From the NCBI GenBank assembly GCA_032358255.1, contig JAULBX010030263.1, positions 496,001 through 560,000 on the forward strand: a stretch of DNA of 64,000 bases. The letters are read 5' to 3'. The position numbers and the translations under genes are program-made. Of the stretch, positions 19,379 to 30,386 are shown one piece after another. Position 1 is the first letter of the stretch; each line of letters starts with the position of its first letter. The DNA is from Heterotrichella gracilis (taxonomy: Eukaryota; Sar; Xanthophyceae; Tribonematales; Xanthonemataceae). The notes beneath the pieces were generated by a model that made no database searches, was not told the origin of the DNA, and worked only from the letters and a program-made list of their open reading frames with translations.

Positions 19379-22173
19379 TCAGGCCCGGCCTCTTCCCCCC
19401 GGTCGGCTGATGCTCATTGGATCGATTTCCTCCCCATTCTCTTTCCTTGCTGCAATCACCTCCAGGATGACCGGCACCACAGACACCGCCACTATGGCCA
19501 GGATCACCAGGGGGAAGTTGTGGCGCACAAAGGGGAGGTTGCCGAAGAAGTAGCCCGCGCCTGTGTGCATGGCAGGAGGATGTTACCAGGAGGTGCATGA
19601 TGCAGCGCTAGATATATGCTGGACGTGGTGCGCATTGAGGAAAAATGCAAGTAGCTGACGACCCACAGCAACTTTTTGCTGCATTCCGCTTGCGATGCAA
19701 GCATGTATACGGTGGATGATTAATTGGTGATTGATGACGCGTGACGTGTGAGTGACACTGTGGCCTTCCGAGCATAGAAAAGCCATAGGCAATGTCACTG
19801 GGCATCCGAGTATGCAGATGTCCACCTTGAACCCACCCGCCCCCAGCCTCCACCCGGCATCCTTCTCATATTTGTGAACCGCTCATCTCATTAATTATCC
19901 ACCGTATGCATGCCCGAGCTAAATTTCCAAAAATGCATGGCAACTGACTAAAGCACCCATGCACACAGATCCCATCCCCCCCCCCCACACACACATGCAC
20001 CACCCCTGCGTTGCACACGCCCCCACCCCCATACCCACCACACACACGTCCACACTCAAACCCTTACCTGTGAACAGCACCGTCCACAGCGCCGCACCCC
20101 CCACATTGTACGCCGCAAACTTTGAGTACTCCATGCTCCCCACCCCAGCCACAAAAGGGGCGAATGTGCGCACGATGGGGATGAATCGGGCCAGCACAAC
20201 TGTCTTGCCACCATGCTTGGCGTAGTAGGCCTCCGTCTGGGCGATGTAGCTCTGGAAGTAAGGGGATGGCTGGGCGTCAGGACCGTCAGGGTTGTAGAAT
20301 TTAAATCCTTTGTGCAAATCGAAAAAAAGGGTATCTGCAATCATGTTTACGATGGCAATGGTACAATGAGTGTTGGGACGATTGCAAAGATGAAGCTGGT
20401 GCACATGATGCAGGTGGGGGATCTATCCTGGCCACTGTTCTGTATGCTTCTCACCTTGTTGATGAGTTGAGACTCTATGGCCTTGGTACCTGTGCGAGGG
20501 GGTGGGGGTCTAACGTTCAGAAGTAAACTCATGAGCTCACACAGATAAACCAGTGCACACGCTGCACTGCCTTGCCAACCAGCCATCACACTGCGGCATT
20601 TGAACCTTGGTGCCCTGCCTACCCCATACAGTGCACTGCAATGATGCGCAGGCCACCAAGATTGGTGTTATGACCAATCCTCTGCATCATGTGCCTCACA
20701 TTCAGCAACATCAACTGCACCCCCCCTTGCGGTAATTCAAGCATGCACCCCACAGCCTCCTATAACTCGAATGGACCATTGATATGCCTCGTCAAGCACA
20801 GCCATACCCTAACCAAAGCCCTACCTAGCCAGTTGCCGACCGCGTAGTTCACCGCATCCCCAAGCACCGCCGCCACAAAGAAAACCCCAAACAAATACCC
20901 TAGGTTCAGGGATCCCAGCGCCGCAAATGCGCCGCAGGCAAAAAGCAGCGAATCCCCGGGAAGGAAGGGCGTCAGCACCAGCCCAGTTTCTGCAAACACG
21001 ATCGCGAACAGCAGGGCATAGGTGCGATTGCCCCAAGCCGCGATGATGTCTGCCATGTGCTTGTCAAGATGGAGGACAAAGGAGACCAGGCCTGGAGGAG
21101 GGGAGGGAAGGGATTAGAGAGTTGAAAAGACAGCGAGGTGGGGAGGGAGAAGAAGGGGAGGGGGGTGAAGGAGGGAGGGGAGGACAGGAAGGGGAAGCAG
21201 CTGACAGCTGGGGGGGAGGGTGGGGGATACCATCAAGGGAGATCAATCCATTGCCCTCATGAGGAACCAGCTTACACATGCATTGGGGTTCTGAAGGCGT
21301 GCGTGTGGGTGACCCAGAGTCACAGCCCAGAATGCCGCACAGGCGATGCGCAAAGGGGAGAGGCGCAACGCAGCCAAAGAAAGGTGAAGGAAAGGGGTGG
21401 CGAATGGCGCTGCAAGAAATTTTTGGGATTGGGTAGGGCTTGCGGAAACACCCACTTTTTAGCACTCCCACCACTCCTCCTGATGTGCTGTCTGTCGTTG
21501 CTGCAGCAAGTGCCGAGGGGGCCGCAAACATGAAGACGCACACCGCTGCCACCAGCGTCAAACCCAATGCAGGCCGAGCCAGCACCGCCCATGGGCTATT
21601 GGAGGGTAAATCGGGTGGCGGCGTGACTGGTGGTGCGGCTGGTGGTGGGGAGGGTGTTGCAGTGCATTGGGTCTGGTGGCGCACCAGGAAGACCCTAATG
21701 CAGGGGAAAGGGGGGATTATGCTGAAGCATAGGGCAATGATGTACAAGGAGTGGGTCATAGCAGGGTAAAAAGTGGTTGCGTTCAGGTGAAGTACTGTGC
21801 GCTGACGGTGTGTGGCCAGTTGTTTGTGAGTCTAGCCAGCGAGTCTAGCCAGCGAGTCTAGCCAGCTGGAGTGAGTGATATCATCTGGGTGATGTGCATA
21901 CACAGACAAAGCCGTTGATTAAGTATAGAGAGGAAAGCAGACACAAGCACGTGCAGGTCGTGCCAGAAGGAGAGTTTACATGTATGCATGCATCCCCCTC
22001 ATATGCATGCATCACTGCATGCACATCTGCAACACCCACCTGGTAGGACGCACCGCGCCGCGCTGGCGCTGGTTCGACGCCAAAGCGGACGGCACATTGC
22101 AGTGTTGTTTGAGCGGCAGCGGTGCAGGGCGCGCACAGGCGGTCCGCCCACACAGCGCCTGCAGAGATGCCAT
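19379..22173 (-). CDS. DedA/VTT-domain membrane protein, plastid-type leader
   Basis: Six exons on the minus strand: 22173-22040, 21694-21456, 21091-20825, about 20489-20454 (a 35-nt microexon), 20251-20068 and 19560-19379, roughly 346 residues. The leader (MASLQALCGRTACARPAPLP) and a following hydrophobic ALGLTLVAAVCVFMFAAPSA segment suggest transit to the plastid with membrane or lumen sorting. The DedA core is clear: FAETGLVLTPFLPGDSLLFA in exon 3, GDAVNYAVGNWLG at its end, then KHGGKTVVLARFIPIVRTFA in exon 5 and a last membrane helix VILAIVAVSVVPVILEV. DedA/VTT proteins work in membrane lipid or proton homeostasis. The substrate here is unknown. The start is the Met closest to the leader; a Met 17 codons upstream is also in frame. 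Confidence 0.88.
21828..21866. repeat. Three tandem copies of a 13-bp unit
   Basis: GAGTCTAGCCAGC is repeated three times exactly, inside intron 1 of the DedA gene. Confidence 0.95.
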
Positions 22174-22966
22174 CGCTATGCAGCTAGGCAGAGGCCGCAG
22201 GGCTAGGCTGAGGGGTAGGCCCACAACAACGATGGGCTGAAAAGCTCTGCAAAACCGTGGATTGGAGAGGTAACATACGACGTAACAGACTTGGAGAGAG
22301 GTATTATATGGAAAAGGTGGCAGCTTTTTAAGCGCAAGTACTTACAGGGGTGCAGTAATTACAGGAGTGCCCAACCACGGTATCTAGCTCTGTCGAGGTC
22401 GAGTTTATTGCCACTCGTTTTTCACTGTACGGTTGGAACAAGTCAACAACCAGAGGAAGGAGATGACTGAGTGACGACTGCACTGGTGTGCCACCCTGCT
22501 GATCACATCTGGCCTGCAACACACAGGCCGGTTGAGTTCCCCCAACCCATCGGAGCCCCTCACGCAAGCTTGCGCGTTGAAAAGGTGAACACTTTGCTCG
22601 GTAGCTTGAACGTTGCATGATCCACGCTAGTGCGCCTCAGAGCGCACTGCCCTTGCTGTTTGGCGCATTCAAATGCATGCATGTGCGCCATTATGCTTGC
22701 GTTCTCGCAAATAGGCGGATGGAACGATGAAACAGCCACTGTTGCACCAGGTGCCCCGCTCCATCCAAAAGGATACCTAATATTCTCTTGCCACTTTGAC
22801 GCCCATCCCTTGCTGCCAGATCACCAAAAGAACTGGGGCCAAAAGCAGTACAGTGTACTCCTCACCTGTTGCACTGTGCAGGGAACACACCACCCTACCA
22901 CCCGCCCAGGATACAGTCGACAACTCCCAGGCACACTCTCCTCTCCGAAACCCCACCACCACTGCA
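22174..22966. promoter_or_regulatory. Shared upstream region of the DedA (-) and TLC (+) genes
   Basis: The two genes point away from each other across 793 bp, so the promoters of both must lie here or overlap it. I see no TATA box that I trust, and short open frames here have no domain signature. Confidence 0.5.
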
Positions 22967-25725
22967 ATGGACTCCGCCCCCAGCCCCGCCATGCAGGAAT
23001 TCCACATCATCCTGCGCCTCACCATAGCTTGGTCGCTGCTGTTCATAGTGCTGAGGAGGGTGTTCAAGACGCGCAGCCTAGGGTTTGTCAATCGGGTGGT
23101 GTCTGTGGTGCACGCCGCGGTGTCCATCGCAGTCGCCATCCCATGCATAGACCTGGATGCGGGGCTGCTGTCGCGCGTTGGGGGCCCCTCCAGCCCCGAG
23201 GAGGTGGGTGGGGGCAGGGGTGGGTGGTGGGTAACAGTGAGATGGATGGGTGGGTGGTGTCCAGTGGACCAATGGGGTTGCTGGAGTCGCCGCCACCTTT
23301 GCCTGTGGCTGTGTGGCGTGGTGTGGTACTGCTACTTCTACAGGCTGCGAACTAGGTCCCTCCCCTCTTCACGTGCATGTCTCCCCTACACTCCCCTGAG
23401 AGCAAGGGAACGAAAGGCAAGGATATGCATGCACTGTGCTCGTGTTAACTAGCATTCCTCATCAATAACAATACCCTCACCCCCGCAGCTGCGTGTTCTG
23501 CGCATCAGCTTTGCCTACTTCTTGTACGACACCATCTGCTGCCTGCTGACAGAGGATGACATCGCCAACACCCTGCACCACCTGGTCACGCTGGCGGGGC
23601 TGGGGCTGGGCATAGCAAAGGTGAAGGTGAGACAGGGAAAACCCTACTGCCTGGGGCTTGAAACCCTAGGGTTAGTCCACCTGTGTCAACACTATGCACC
23701 ACGTGGTCACTGGCGGGGTTGGGACCAGGCATAGCCAAGATGAAGATGGGGCAGGAAAAAGCTGAGCCCTATTGCCTGGAGCTTGAACCCTATACGCTTG
23801 GTGCAGCGTTCCCTGTACTACGCACACACCGCACACGCACTGTGTGTTGCGGTGTGCATGCACACCAGTGCCACCATGTTAACAGAGTAAAATTGCAAAC
23901 AAGGGGTCCACATCGACTTGCGCTGTGTGATCAGGTACTGGTCACTGTAGCAGTGCTTTGCACTGGTACTGGTGCTGCATTGCCATTGTCACTACCTAGC
24001 CAAGGTACCCCATCCGATGGCAGCTTTTGTCATGTACTCACCCCCTCCCCCCTATATCCCCTGCAGTGTGGCCAGGAGCTTGTGCTGTGCCTGGTGCTCA
24101 TGGAGGTGTCCAACCCATGCCTGCACACACGCTTCATGCTCAGGGTGAGGGGTGTGGGGAGGCAGCTGACAAAAGCCATGTGGTAGGCAGAGTGCGGTTT
24201 AGTTTTAACAATTATGCAGGCTCTTGACAATCTGGGGCAAGTTTGTATGGCAAGGAACCATGGAGAGAAGCTGTATTGTCCCCAAAAGCGAATTAATGCA
24301 TGACACACCCTGTCCATTGCCACCATGTACGCTTTGTCATTGATCAGCATATTCACCGCATAGTGCATCCCAATTGCTGTGTACATTTGCAGCTGCATGA
24401 GCATGTCAGGTTTTAGCTGTTGGCAAGCCTCGGCTTCATCATTACTCCCTGCAATGTGGATGATGGGGTGTTGCGCACATTTAATGCATATGCACGGGGC
24501 CCTGATGGTGCACGATGCTGGTGCATTTGGCAGTGCGGGTGGCAATGCATCCTGGACTGCACGTGGCAGTACCTGTTGTGACGGTGCATGTGCCTGTGTG
24601 CAGGAGCTTGGCAAGAAGTCGGGCACATTTGCTACAATAAACGAGGTACGATATCGCGCTTATGCAAACAGCCGTTTCGACTCCGTGCACCTCAGTGTGG
24701 CTTTGCAGCTGCTCCAAGGGATGGACTGTGTCCTCCCAACCACTGCTGAGTAGCTCTGGGAACCTTCACCTTAGCAGTGTGACATTGGCTGATGGATAAC
24801 TTTGAAAATTGTTTCCAGCTGCAACACTGGAGGCCCGATGGTTTTCTGCAATTATGCGCATTGATGTGCCTCGACCCATTCCTAAGAAATGCAACATCTG
24901 TTGCTTGCACCATGTGACTTTTACTTCATCATTACCCCCTGCAATGTGGGGCTTTATATGCCCACATTGCACCACCTTGACCCCTATAGCCTCTGTGTCA
25001 GGTAATCACCATTGCAAGCCTCCATGTGTTCCCCGCAGGCACTTTTTGCGCTCACGTTCACCGTGTGCCGCGTGGTGTTAGGGCCCCCCTTGGTGTACCG
25101 CACTGTCACGGCACCAGAGGTGGACCTGGCGAGTGTAGTTGTCAAGGTGAGGAGGGGAGAACACTGCCGGGTGCTGTCTGGGTGCTGTCTAGGATGCCTT
25201 GGCCCTTGCATGTGGCTTTGCTGCTGGTACTCAAGGAATTAATTATAATACATTGAGCTTTCTTTTACCTGGCGCATGTCACCAAGTCTGGTTGCAATGC
25301 AGTTGTATTTTCAAGATAATCTACAACATCTGTCGCTCCTCAGCTTCTTGCTTATCTGACCCTGTTGTACCCTTCTTGTGCATCTGACCCTACTCTACCC
25401 TCCTTGCAGGCTGGTGCCCTGGGCATGCAATTCATCAGCCTGTTCTGGTTCTACAAGATTGCGCTGGTAAGCAGGGAGATATCCACTGTTGTTGGTGGTA
25501 GGAAGTCCTTCCTGCAGTACCTTGCTTAATGACATGTGCGGCCATGCTGACAGAAAACCATGCCTTGCTGCAATTTCCCTACTGCACGCAAACCTCCACC
25601 CTCCACCACACTCTTTGCAACCCACACCCGTTGTCAACAGACAATGCTCAATTTGTCCTGGGGCTGTGTTGCTGCAGGCCTTCCAACGCAAGCTGCGCCC
25701 CGCCAAGGCAGCCAAGGCACACTGA
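22967..25725 (+). CDS. TLC-domain membrane protein (TLCD/TMEM56-like)
   Basis: Seven exons: 22967-23203, 23489-23626 (or 23620), 24067-24144, 24604-24645 (42-nt microexon), 25039-25146, 25410-25466 and 25678-25725, about 235 residues. Successive hydrophobic helices fit the TRAM-LAG1-CLN8 fold: IILRLTIAWSLLFIVLRRVF first, then FAYFLYDTICCLL, the conserved His pair in NTLHHLVTLAG, the LVLMEVSNPCLHTRFML segment, and a last helix FISLFWFYKIAL followed by a basic tail. Ceramide synthases also use this fold but have a longer Lag1 motif that I do not see here, so a TLCD-type membrane-lipid role is more likely. The start ATG opens directly on the first amphipathic stretch. The end of exon 2 is duplicated in intron 2. 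Confidence 0.85.
23566..23791 (+). repeat. Tandem duplication of TLC exon 2 end plus donor (period 121)
   Basis: About 102 bp from 23566, covering the NTLHHLVTLAG codons, the donor and the intron start, recurs diverged at 23687-23791. Shared blocks include CACC-TGGTCAC, CTGGCGGGG, GGCATAGC and CTGCCTGG-GCTTGAA. The second copy lacks an open frame with a matching donor. Confidence 0.8.
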
Positions 25726-26775
25726 CCACCGCGCGGCCCAGCCTTGGCCCCAGCTGTGCGCACCGAGGCAGGACAGGGACGCAGACAACAGCGCACAGAT
25801 ACATGTGGAGGATGTGTGCACCCTGCTTGGACACATGTGGAGGCAGCTGTTTTGTTTGGGGTCTGGCGTGGAGTGCCGTGCTGTGTGGCATCCTATGAGG
25901 GCCAAGGCCAGAACAGCAGCACAGTGTGGCAGCACCGCAGGTTGCTCTTTTCAGCGGAGGTTGTATGCATGCGTATCACGCTCAGCCCAGCCAAATATGA
26001 CTCATAACGGTTATGGATGTGACCTAGTGGAGGGTATCTACAGACCCGGGCTTGTTCATGCATGGGTTGTGCGCATGGCCTAGTGCATTATCATAATGTG
26101 ATATATATTAGCAGTAGTGGAAACCCCAGGACCAGGTCCGGGAGTCGTATGCATCATATGACCATGGCATTGCAATGTCCAGCCAAAGTTGGTCCGGAAG
26201 CCCGTGTAATGCTGTTATACACGCGCATATAAAACTTATGTTAAGTCACTGCACCATGCAGGGTGCGACGTGATCAGTCCACGATTGGAATTGGTCGCAG
26301 ATTTGCAATATTTGCATTCAAAGCTCAATATTTAAGTAATTTGATTCTGATTCAAGATTGAATATTAGAATGCTTGAAGGTCCATCCTTGAAGGACTACA
26401 CTATCTTAGTGTCTACTAGTAGTACTCAGGCTGATGAGGGCGCGAGAATAGGGCGGGATTTCTCAATTACGGAGCGAAGAATATCAAATATCCAATTTGA
26501 CCACCTGCCAAGCCTGCCACAGACTGAGATGCGCTCTTGCTGGTGTGCGCCCTAGGCCCTACAGTGTCACGATGATCGGGCTCCATGCTACTCATGCTTC
26601 AAAACAATTATTTCCAATGGATAATTTATTTCCAATGATTTCCAAATTGAATATAATTTCCATACGGATGAATTAATTTCAAGTATTTGTCATTGCATGA
26701 GACGCGTTGTAACAAGTTGTACCACATGCATGCCCACAATGAAAAGTAAAACCACCAATTGCACTGGGCTAAATC
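25726..26775. other. Intergenic DNA, AT-rich right half
   Basis: This lies downstream of both the TLC and F-box genes (convergent). 26270-26700 is AT-rich with repeated ATTTCCAA words (about 26610-26665). No gene seen. Confidence 0.5.
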
Positions 26776-28134
26776 TTAACCCCAAGGCTTGCGTGGTGCT
26801 GTGGCATTGTGCAGCCACACATGCCAGTGCTCCCACTCCTTCTTGGCTTCAGGCATCGAAGCAGGAAGGAGCGGGGTGTCCTTTGGGGGCAGGTGGGGTG
26901 ATCTGCGCACCACTAAACTGCCATCGGCCTTCACACCCAAGATGTACACGCTGTGCAGCCCCTCCACACTCAGATCATCTTGAGACACTGGGTCGTCCGG
27001 TGGGACCCATTTGGGCGTGATGCGCCACTGTCCCATGCGCAGGGCGGGGTTGATGGGCATCTTAAGGTGTACGCTGTGCACATCCCAGGGCGTGAGTAGC
27101 GTGAGGCTGGGCATGACTGGCAGCACCAGGGGGTCATTCAGGTGGGCAATCCTCAGCTCCTGGAGGTTGGTGAGGAGGGCCAGTGCTGGGGTCAAGCGGT
27201 AAATGGTGGCGGCGGACAGTGCAAGTGAAGTCAGCTGCACAAGGTCTTGGACAAGTGCCATGGCATCAACCTCCGCAGTGTAATTGTCCTCTGAGTCCCA
27301 CTCCAGGTGGTTCAAAGACGTGGGGCAGCAGCCAGAAGGTATAGGCATGTCTCTCACGTGCAAGCTCTTTAGTTGTGTGAGCTGTTGCAGGATGGTCCTG
27401 GCAGCTACCTCTTCGTCCGCTGGGAAGAGGAATTCATCTATTACTCCTGATAGACATAGGCTGGTCCGACCAGTGGTACCACGCTGGTTTGCCAGTATTG
27501 GCACGTCCAGGAAATCACTGACCGTCAATGCTGCAAAGGTGAGCTTGGGAAGCCAGGGAAGCATTGGCCACCTGTGCTCAGCCTGGCCACCAAGCTCAGG
27601 GATTCTGACATCCAGCTGTAGCCTCTCCAGGTCGACCAGTGCTGTCATGGCTGGCAGCCAGGGCTCCACCTGCTCCGGGGTGCAGCGCAGGGCTAGGCGC
27701 AGGGAAGACAGGGATGTGAGGCGGAAGGCCTCAAGCAGCTGACCAGCACTGTCCCCATGGTAGCCATAATGGGCAATGATTGCCCATGCCACTGTGGGGA
27801 TCAAAACGTCCTTTGTGCTGAATCCGCCGATGGCAGTGAGACAAGAGGGGCTGACGCTGTTGAGCACACGTAGCATACCATCTGGCTCCCCTTGCAGACT
27901 GCGGATGCACTTGGTTGCAGCCAGCCTGGGGCACAGCCAGTCCAGGAAAGACGGACTGAGGCTTGGATGTCGACAGCACACCTCTGACCACGCCTCACTT
28001 GGACCCTTGAGGGCCTGGTGCCAGCCCTTGCACACCAGCTGCAGCCCTACTTTGTCCCTTACTGATGGTATCTTGCCAATGATGTGCTGCAGCAGCTCCT
28101 CTGGGAAGTCGTTAATGTGGGGTATGTCACCCAT
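26776..28134 (-). CDS. F-box/leucine-rich-repeat protein, intronless
   Basis: One open frame of 452 codons; starting at the upstream Met at 28203 gives 475. The downstream Met is preferred because the F-box starts a few residues later: INDFPEELLQHIIGKIPSVR, then LQLVCKGWHQAL and a Trp (SEAWSEVC). F-boxes bind Skp1 in SCF ubiquitin ligases. The rest has irregular Leu-rich segments such as LVQLTSLALSAATIYRLTPA and LLTNLQELRIA, as in the target-binding part of FBXL proteins. It is the only large intronless gene in the window. An LRR relic lies 660 bp away on the other strand, so a local F-box family is likely. The substrate is unknown. Confidence 0.82.
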   Translation of the reverse strand: MGDIPHINDFPEELLQHIIGKIPSVRDKVGLQLVCKGWHQALKGPSEAWSEVCCRHPSLSPSFLDWLCPRLAATKCIRSLQGEPDGMLRVLNSVSPSCLTAIGGFSTKDVLIPTVAWAIIAHYGYHGDSAGQLLEAFRLTSLSSLRLALRCTPEQVEPWLPAMTALVDLERLQLDVRIPELGGQAEHRWPMLPWLPKLTFAALTVSDFLDVPILANQRGTTGRTSLCLSGVIDEFLFPADEEVAARTILQQLTQLKSLHVRDMPIPSGCCPTSLNHLEWDSEDNYTAEVDAMALVQDLVQLTSLALSAATIYRLTPALALLTNLQELRIAHLNDPLVLPVMPSLTLLTPWDVHSVHLKMPINPALRMGQWRITPKWVPPDDPVSQDDLSVEGLHSVYILGVKADGSLVVRRSPHLPPKDTPLLPASMPEAKKEWEHWHVWLHNATAPRKPWG

Positions 28135-28203
28135 GGTGCACCTCAAACGCACACTCTGAGCTGCTGCGTCTGCTGTTGCTGTGTACCTGACTGCTGCTTG
28201 CAC

Positions 28204-28770
28204 TAGCTGAGTGGGTTTTGAATACTTTCAGCTCACTCTGTAGGCTCTCGGATCTGATAGAGGTGGGAGCTTAGTTTAAACTAGTGAAAGACAAAGCGGG
28301 ATTCCATGTGCCTCAATAGAAACAGCCCAGTTGATATAATGAGTTTGGAAAGCTCAATGCAACACTGAAACAATGCCTACCCAGTGCTGCCTCTGGCTCA
28401 GACTTTGAGGCGCTGATGCTGCTGTTGCTGGCCATGTCACTTGTTGTTGGCTGCAGGCTGAGGTATTTAGTTATCTTGGAGTCCAAGGAGAGTCAGACTC
28501 TGGCAGATGGTCGGCATGGCAATGGGAGTGACAGTTCACACCCAGGCTTGTAAAGTAGCAGAGGGAAATGCCAGACTATGTGATGCCATCGGTAACAGAG
28601 GCTACTTCTACATGGCAGGTTCAAACCGTTGTTGAGTTCTCGAAACACGAGTGGAGCAGCTCTAAATTCTACATGCGATGGGCCCTGACACAGTATCCGT
28701 TATAACGGCATGTGGGGATGCCATCACTCAGTCGGCCCCAGCTTTGCCACTGGCAATTCCAAAAATTTCA
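28204..28770. other. F-box gene promoter side, no gene seen
   Basis: This lies upstream of the F-box gene and before the LRR relic. It contains fragments rich in CTG/GCT but no coding signature. Confidence 0.45.
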
Positions 28771-28796
28771 TGCAAGGCTGAAGAACAGCGTTATGA

Positions 28797-29059
28797 CAAC
28801 AACGCCTCACCCGCCTGCGCCGCCTGCGCCTGGTAGGAACGTGTGTCGATTCCCCTTGGGCCTTTGACAGCATCTCCACCCTCACTGCCCTGGAGCATCT
28901 GCACATGGGCCACGATTTTAACCCCACGCCAGGTGAACTGAAGAGGATCATGTCAGGGGCAACATGCATGCGGAAGCTAGAGGTCAGGTGCACAGACTCT
29001 ACCAAAGAGAAGCTGCGCCGGAACAGTGCAGGGCTTCGCTGCACCGTGCTGAGCCCGTA
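28797..29059 (+). pseudogene. C-terminal relic of an F-box/LRR-type gene
   Basis: An open stretch reads LTRLRRLRLVGTCVDS, then SISTLTALEHLHMGHDF and MRKLEVRCTDSTKEKLRRNS, ending in a stop after VLSP at 29059. This is typical leucine-rich repeat rhythm. No F-box, start codon or convincing acceptor is present upstream, where the frame soon closes, so it is a truncated remnant or an orphan last exon. It points away from the intact F-box gene. Confidence 0.6.
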
Positions 29060-30386
29060 ATTTTAAGTGTGTAGGGCCCTACGTTGTGTGGATATCATGC
29101 ATTGTACTAGCAGTGATTCAAATGTGGCAATGTAGGGCTCCATCCTTGCGCTATAGCTATAGGTGGGGTGGGGTGGGATATCACATTGTGCGCAAAACAA
29201 CATGCCATGGGCGTTTTGATATCAGTTATTACGAGTGATATTCAATAACAGTTTGTGCATGCACAGTGCCACTTCAGTGAACCTATCCACACGGAGCCCA
29301 TGCAACTGCATATTTCTATCCATATTATGCATGCATGCCCAATTGATTGCAGGGCATATGCTTCAAAAATGCAAGAGTACTTTTAAAACTTTGGTACTAT
29401 GCGGCATGTTGTACATAATGATTGTAAAAAAATAGTATACACCATATGTCATGGCATTGCTCAGCCATGCACTTCCTGTGTCCCACACTGCATGCATTGC
29501 AATTGCCAAGTCTTCTAAGCAAGTTGTAAGACTATGCCTTTGTGCATAATTTATGATAATGTGAAATTGGTTACATTGTCGTCACCACCAAGGTAGACTG
29601 TCGCACAGGGCGAGCACCTAATAATGCATGTGCTGGTTGACCCTGGTGGATATGTGCTTGGCAAGCAGCTTAGCTGCTATGGTAATTTTTACCTTAAAGT
29701 TTGCACGGTGACGATTGGTCACCAAGTCAAGTCAAGCAGCTGCAAACTACGATTGTCACCAGAGTCTTGAGGTTGCAAAGCACTAACACGCAAAAAGAAG
29801 AGATGGAGAATGCGAGTCAATCAAAATCCTTCCTACATTGTATCTGCCATGTTGCAGGGGGGAAAAGCACGAAAACTGTCGAAAAAATGGTAGAATGCAG
29901 CTATGATCCCATTTAAGCCACACTGTGCGACACGGCAGACCACCCAGCAGAAATACGCGCGCACTCAATCTCTCTTCTAAGCCACTTGTCACATTCAGGT
30001 CTGGCTGCCAGTGGCTGTAATATATGAGCGACGATCACGTGCAATTACTCATTAGTAGTTAGCTGGTGTTTCGGTAAAGTCACGGTGGGCGGTGGTGGTG
30101 GGTTCCGCTGCTGGCACAACCGGTGATGGAGCCCACGCCATCTAAAACAAATCTCTCACGCTAGGGATATTTATTCCATTCCCCCACTGCAGTGCGCTGA
30201 CAAATGCTTTCTCATTGCTTGACTAGACTAAATACAGGAGGTTCCTTCAGTTTGCCCGCGTTGTGTGAATTGAAGCTCTCCTGCAAAATACGGCTTGGCC
30301 GAAAATTCAGCTGCAGAGGCTGCGCTTCACCATTGTTGCTAATACTCTTAGCCCAAGCAGTGTGCCCCAGCAAGAGCCATCGTCCT
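29060..30386. other. No gene seen
   Basis: AT-richer DNA between the LRR relic and the 3' end of the mannanase. Several ATGCAT words occur. There is no coding piece or RNA gene. Confidence 0.5.

Noticed and set aside
22630-23355. 241-codon plus-strand frame at the TLC gene start
   Set aside because: It is the wrong frame over TLC exon 1 and its intron; the TLC frame has the hydrophobic helices and in-phase splice sites.
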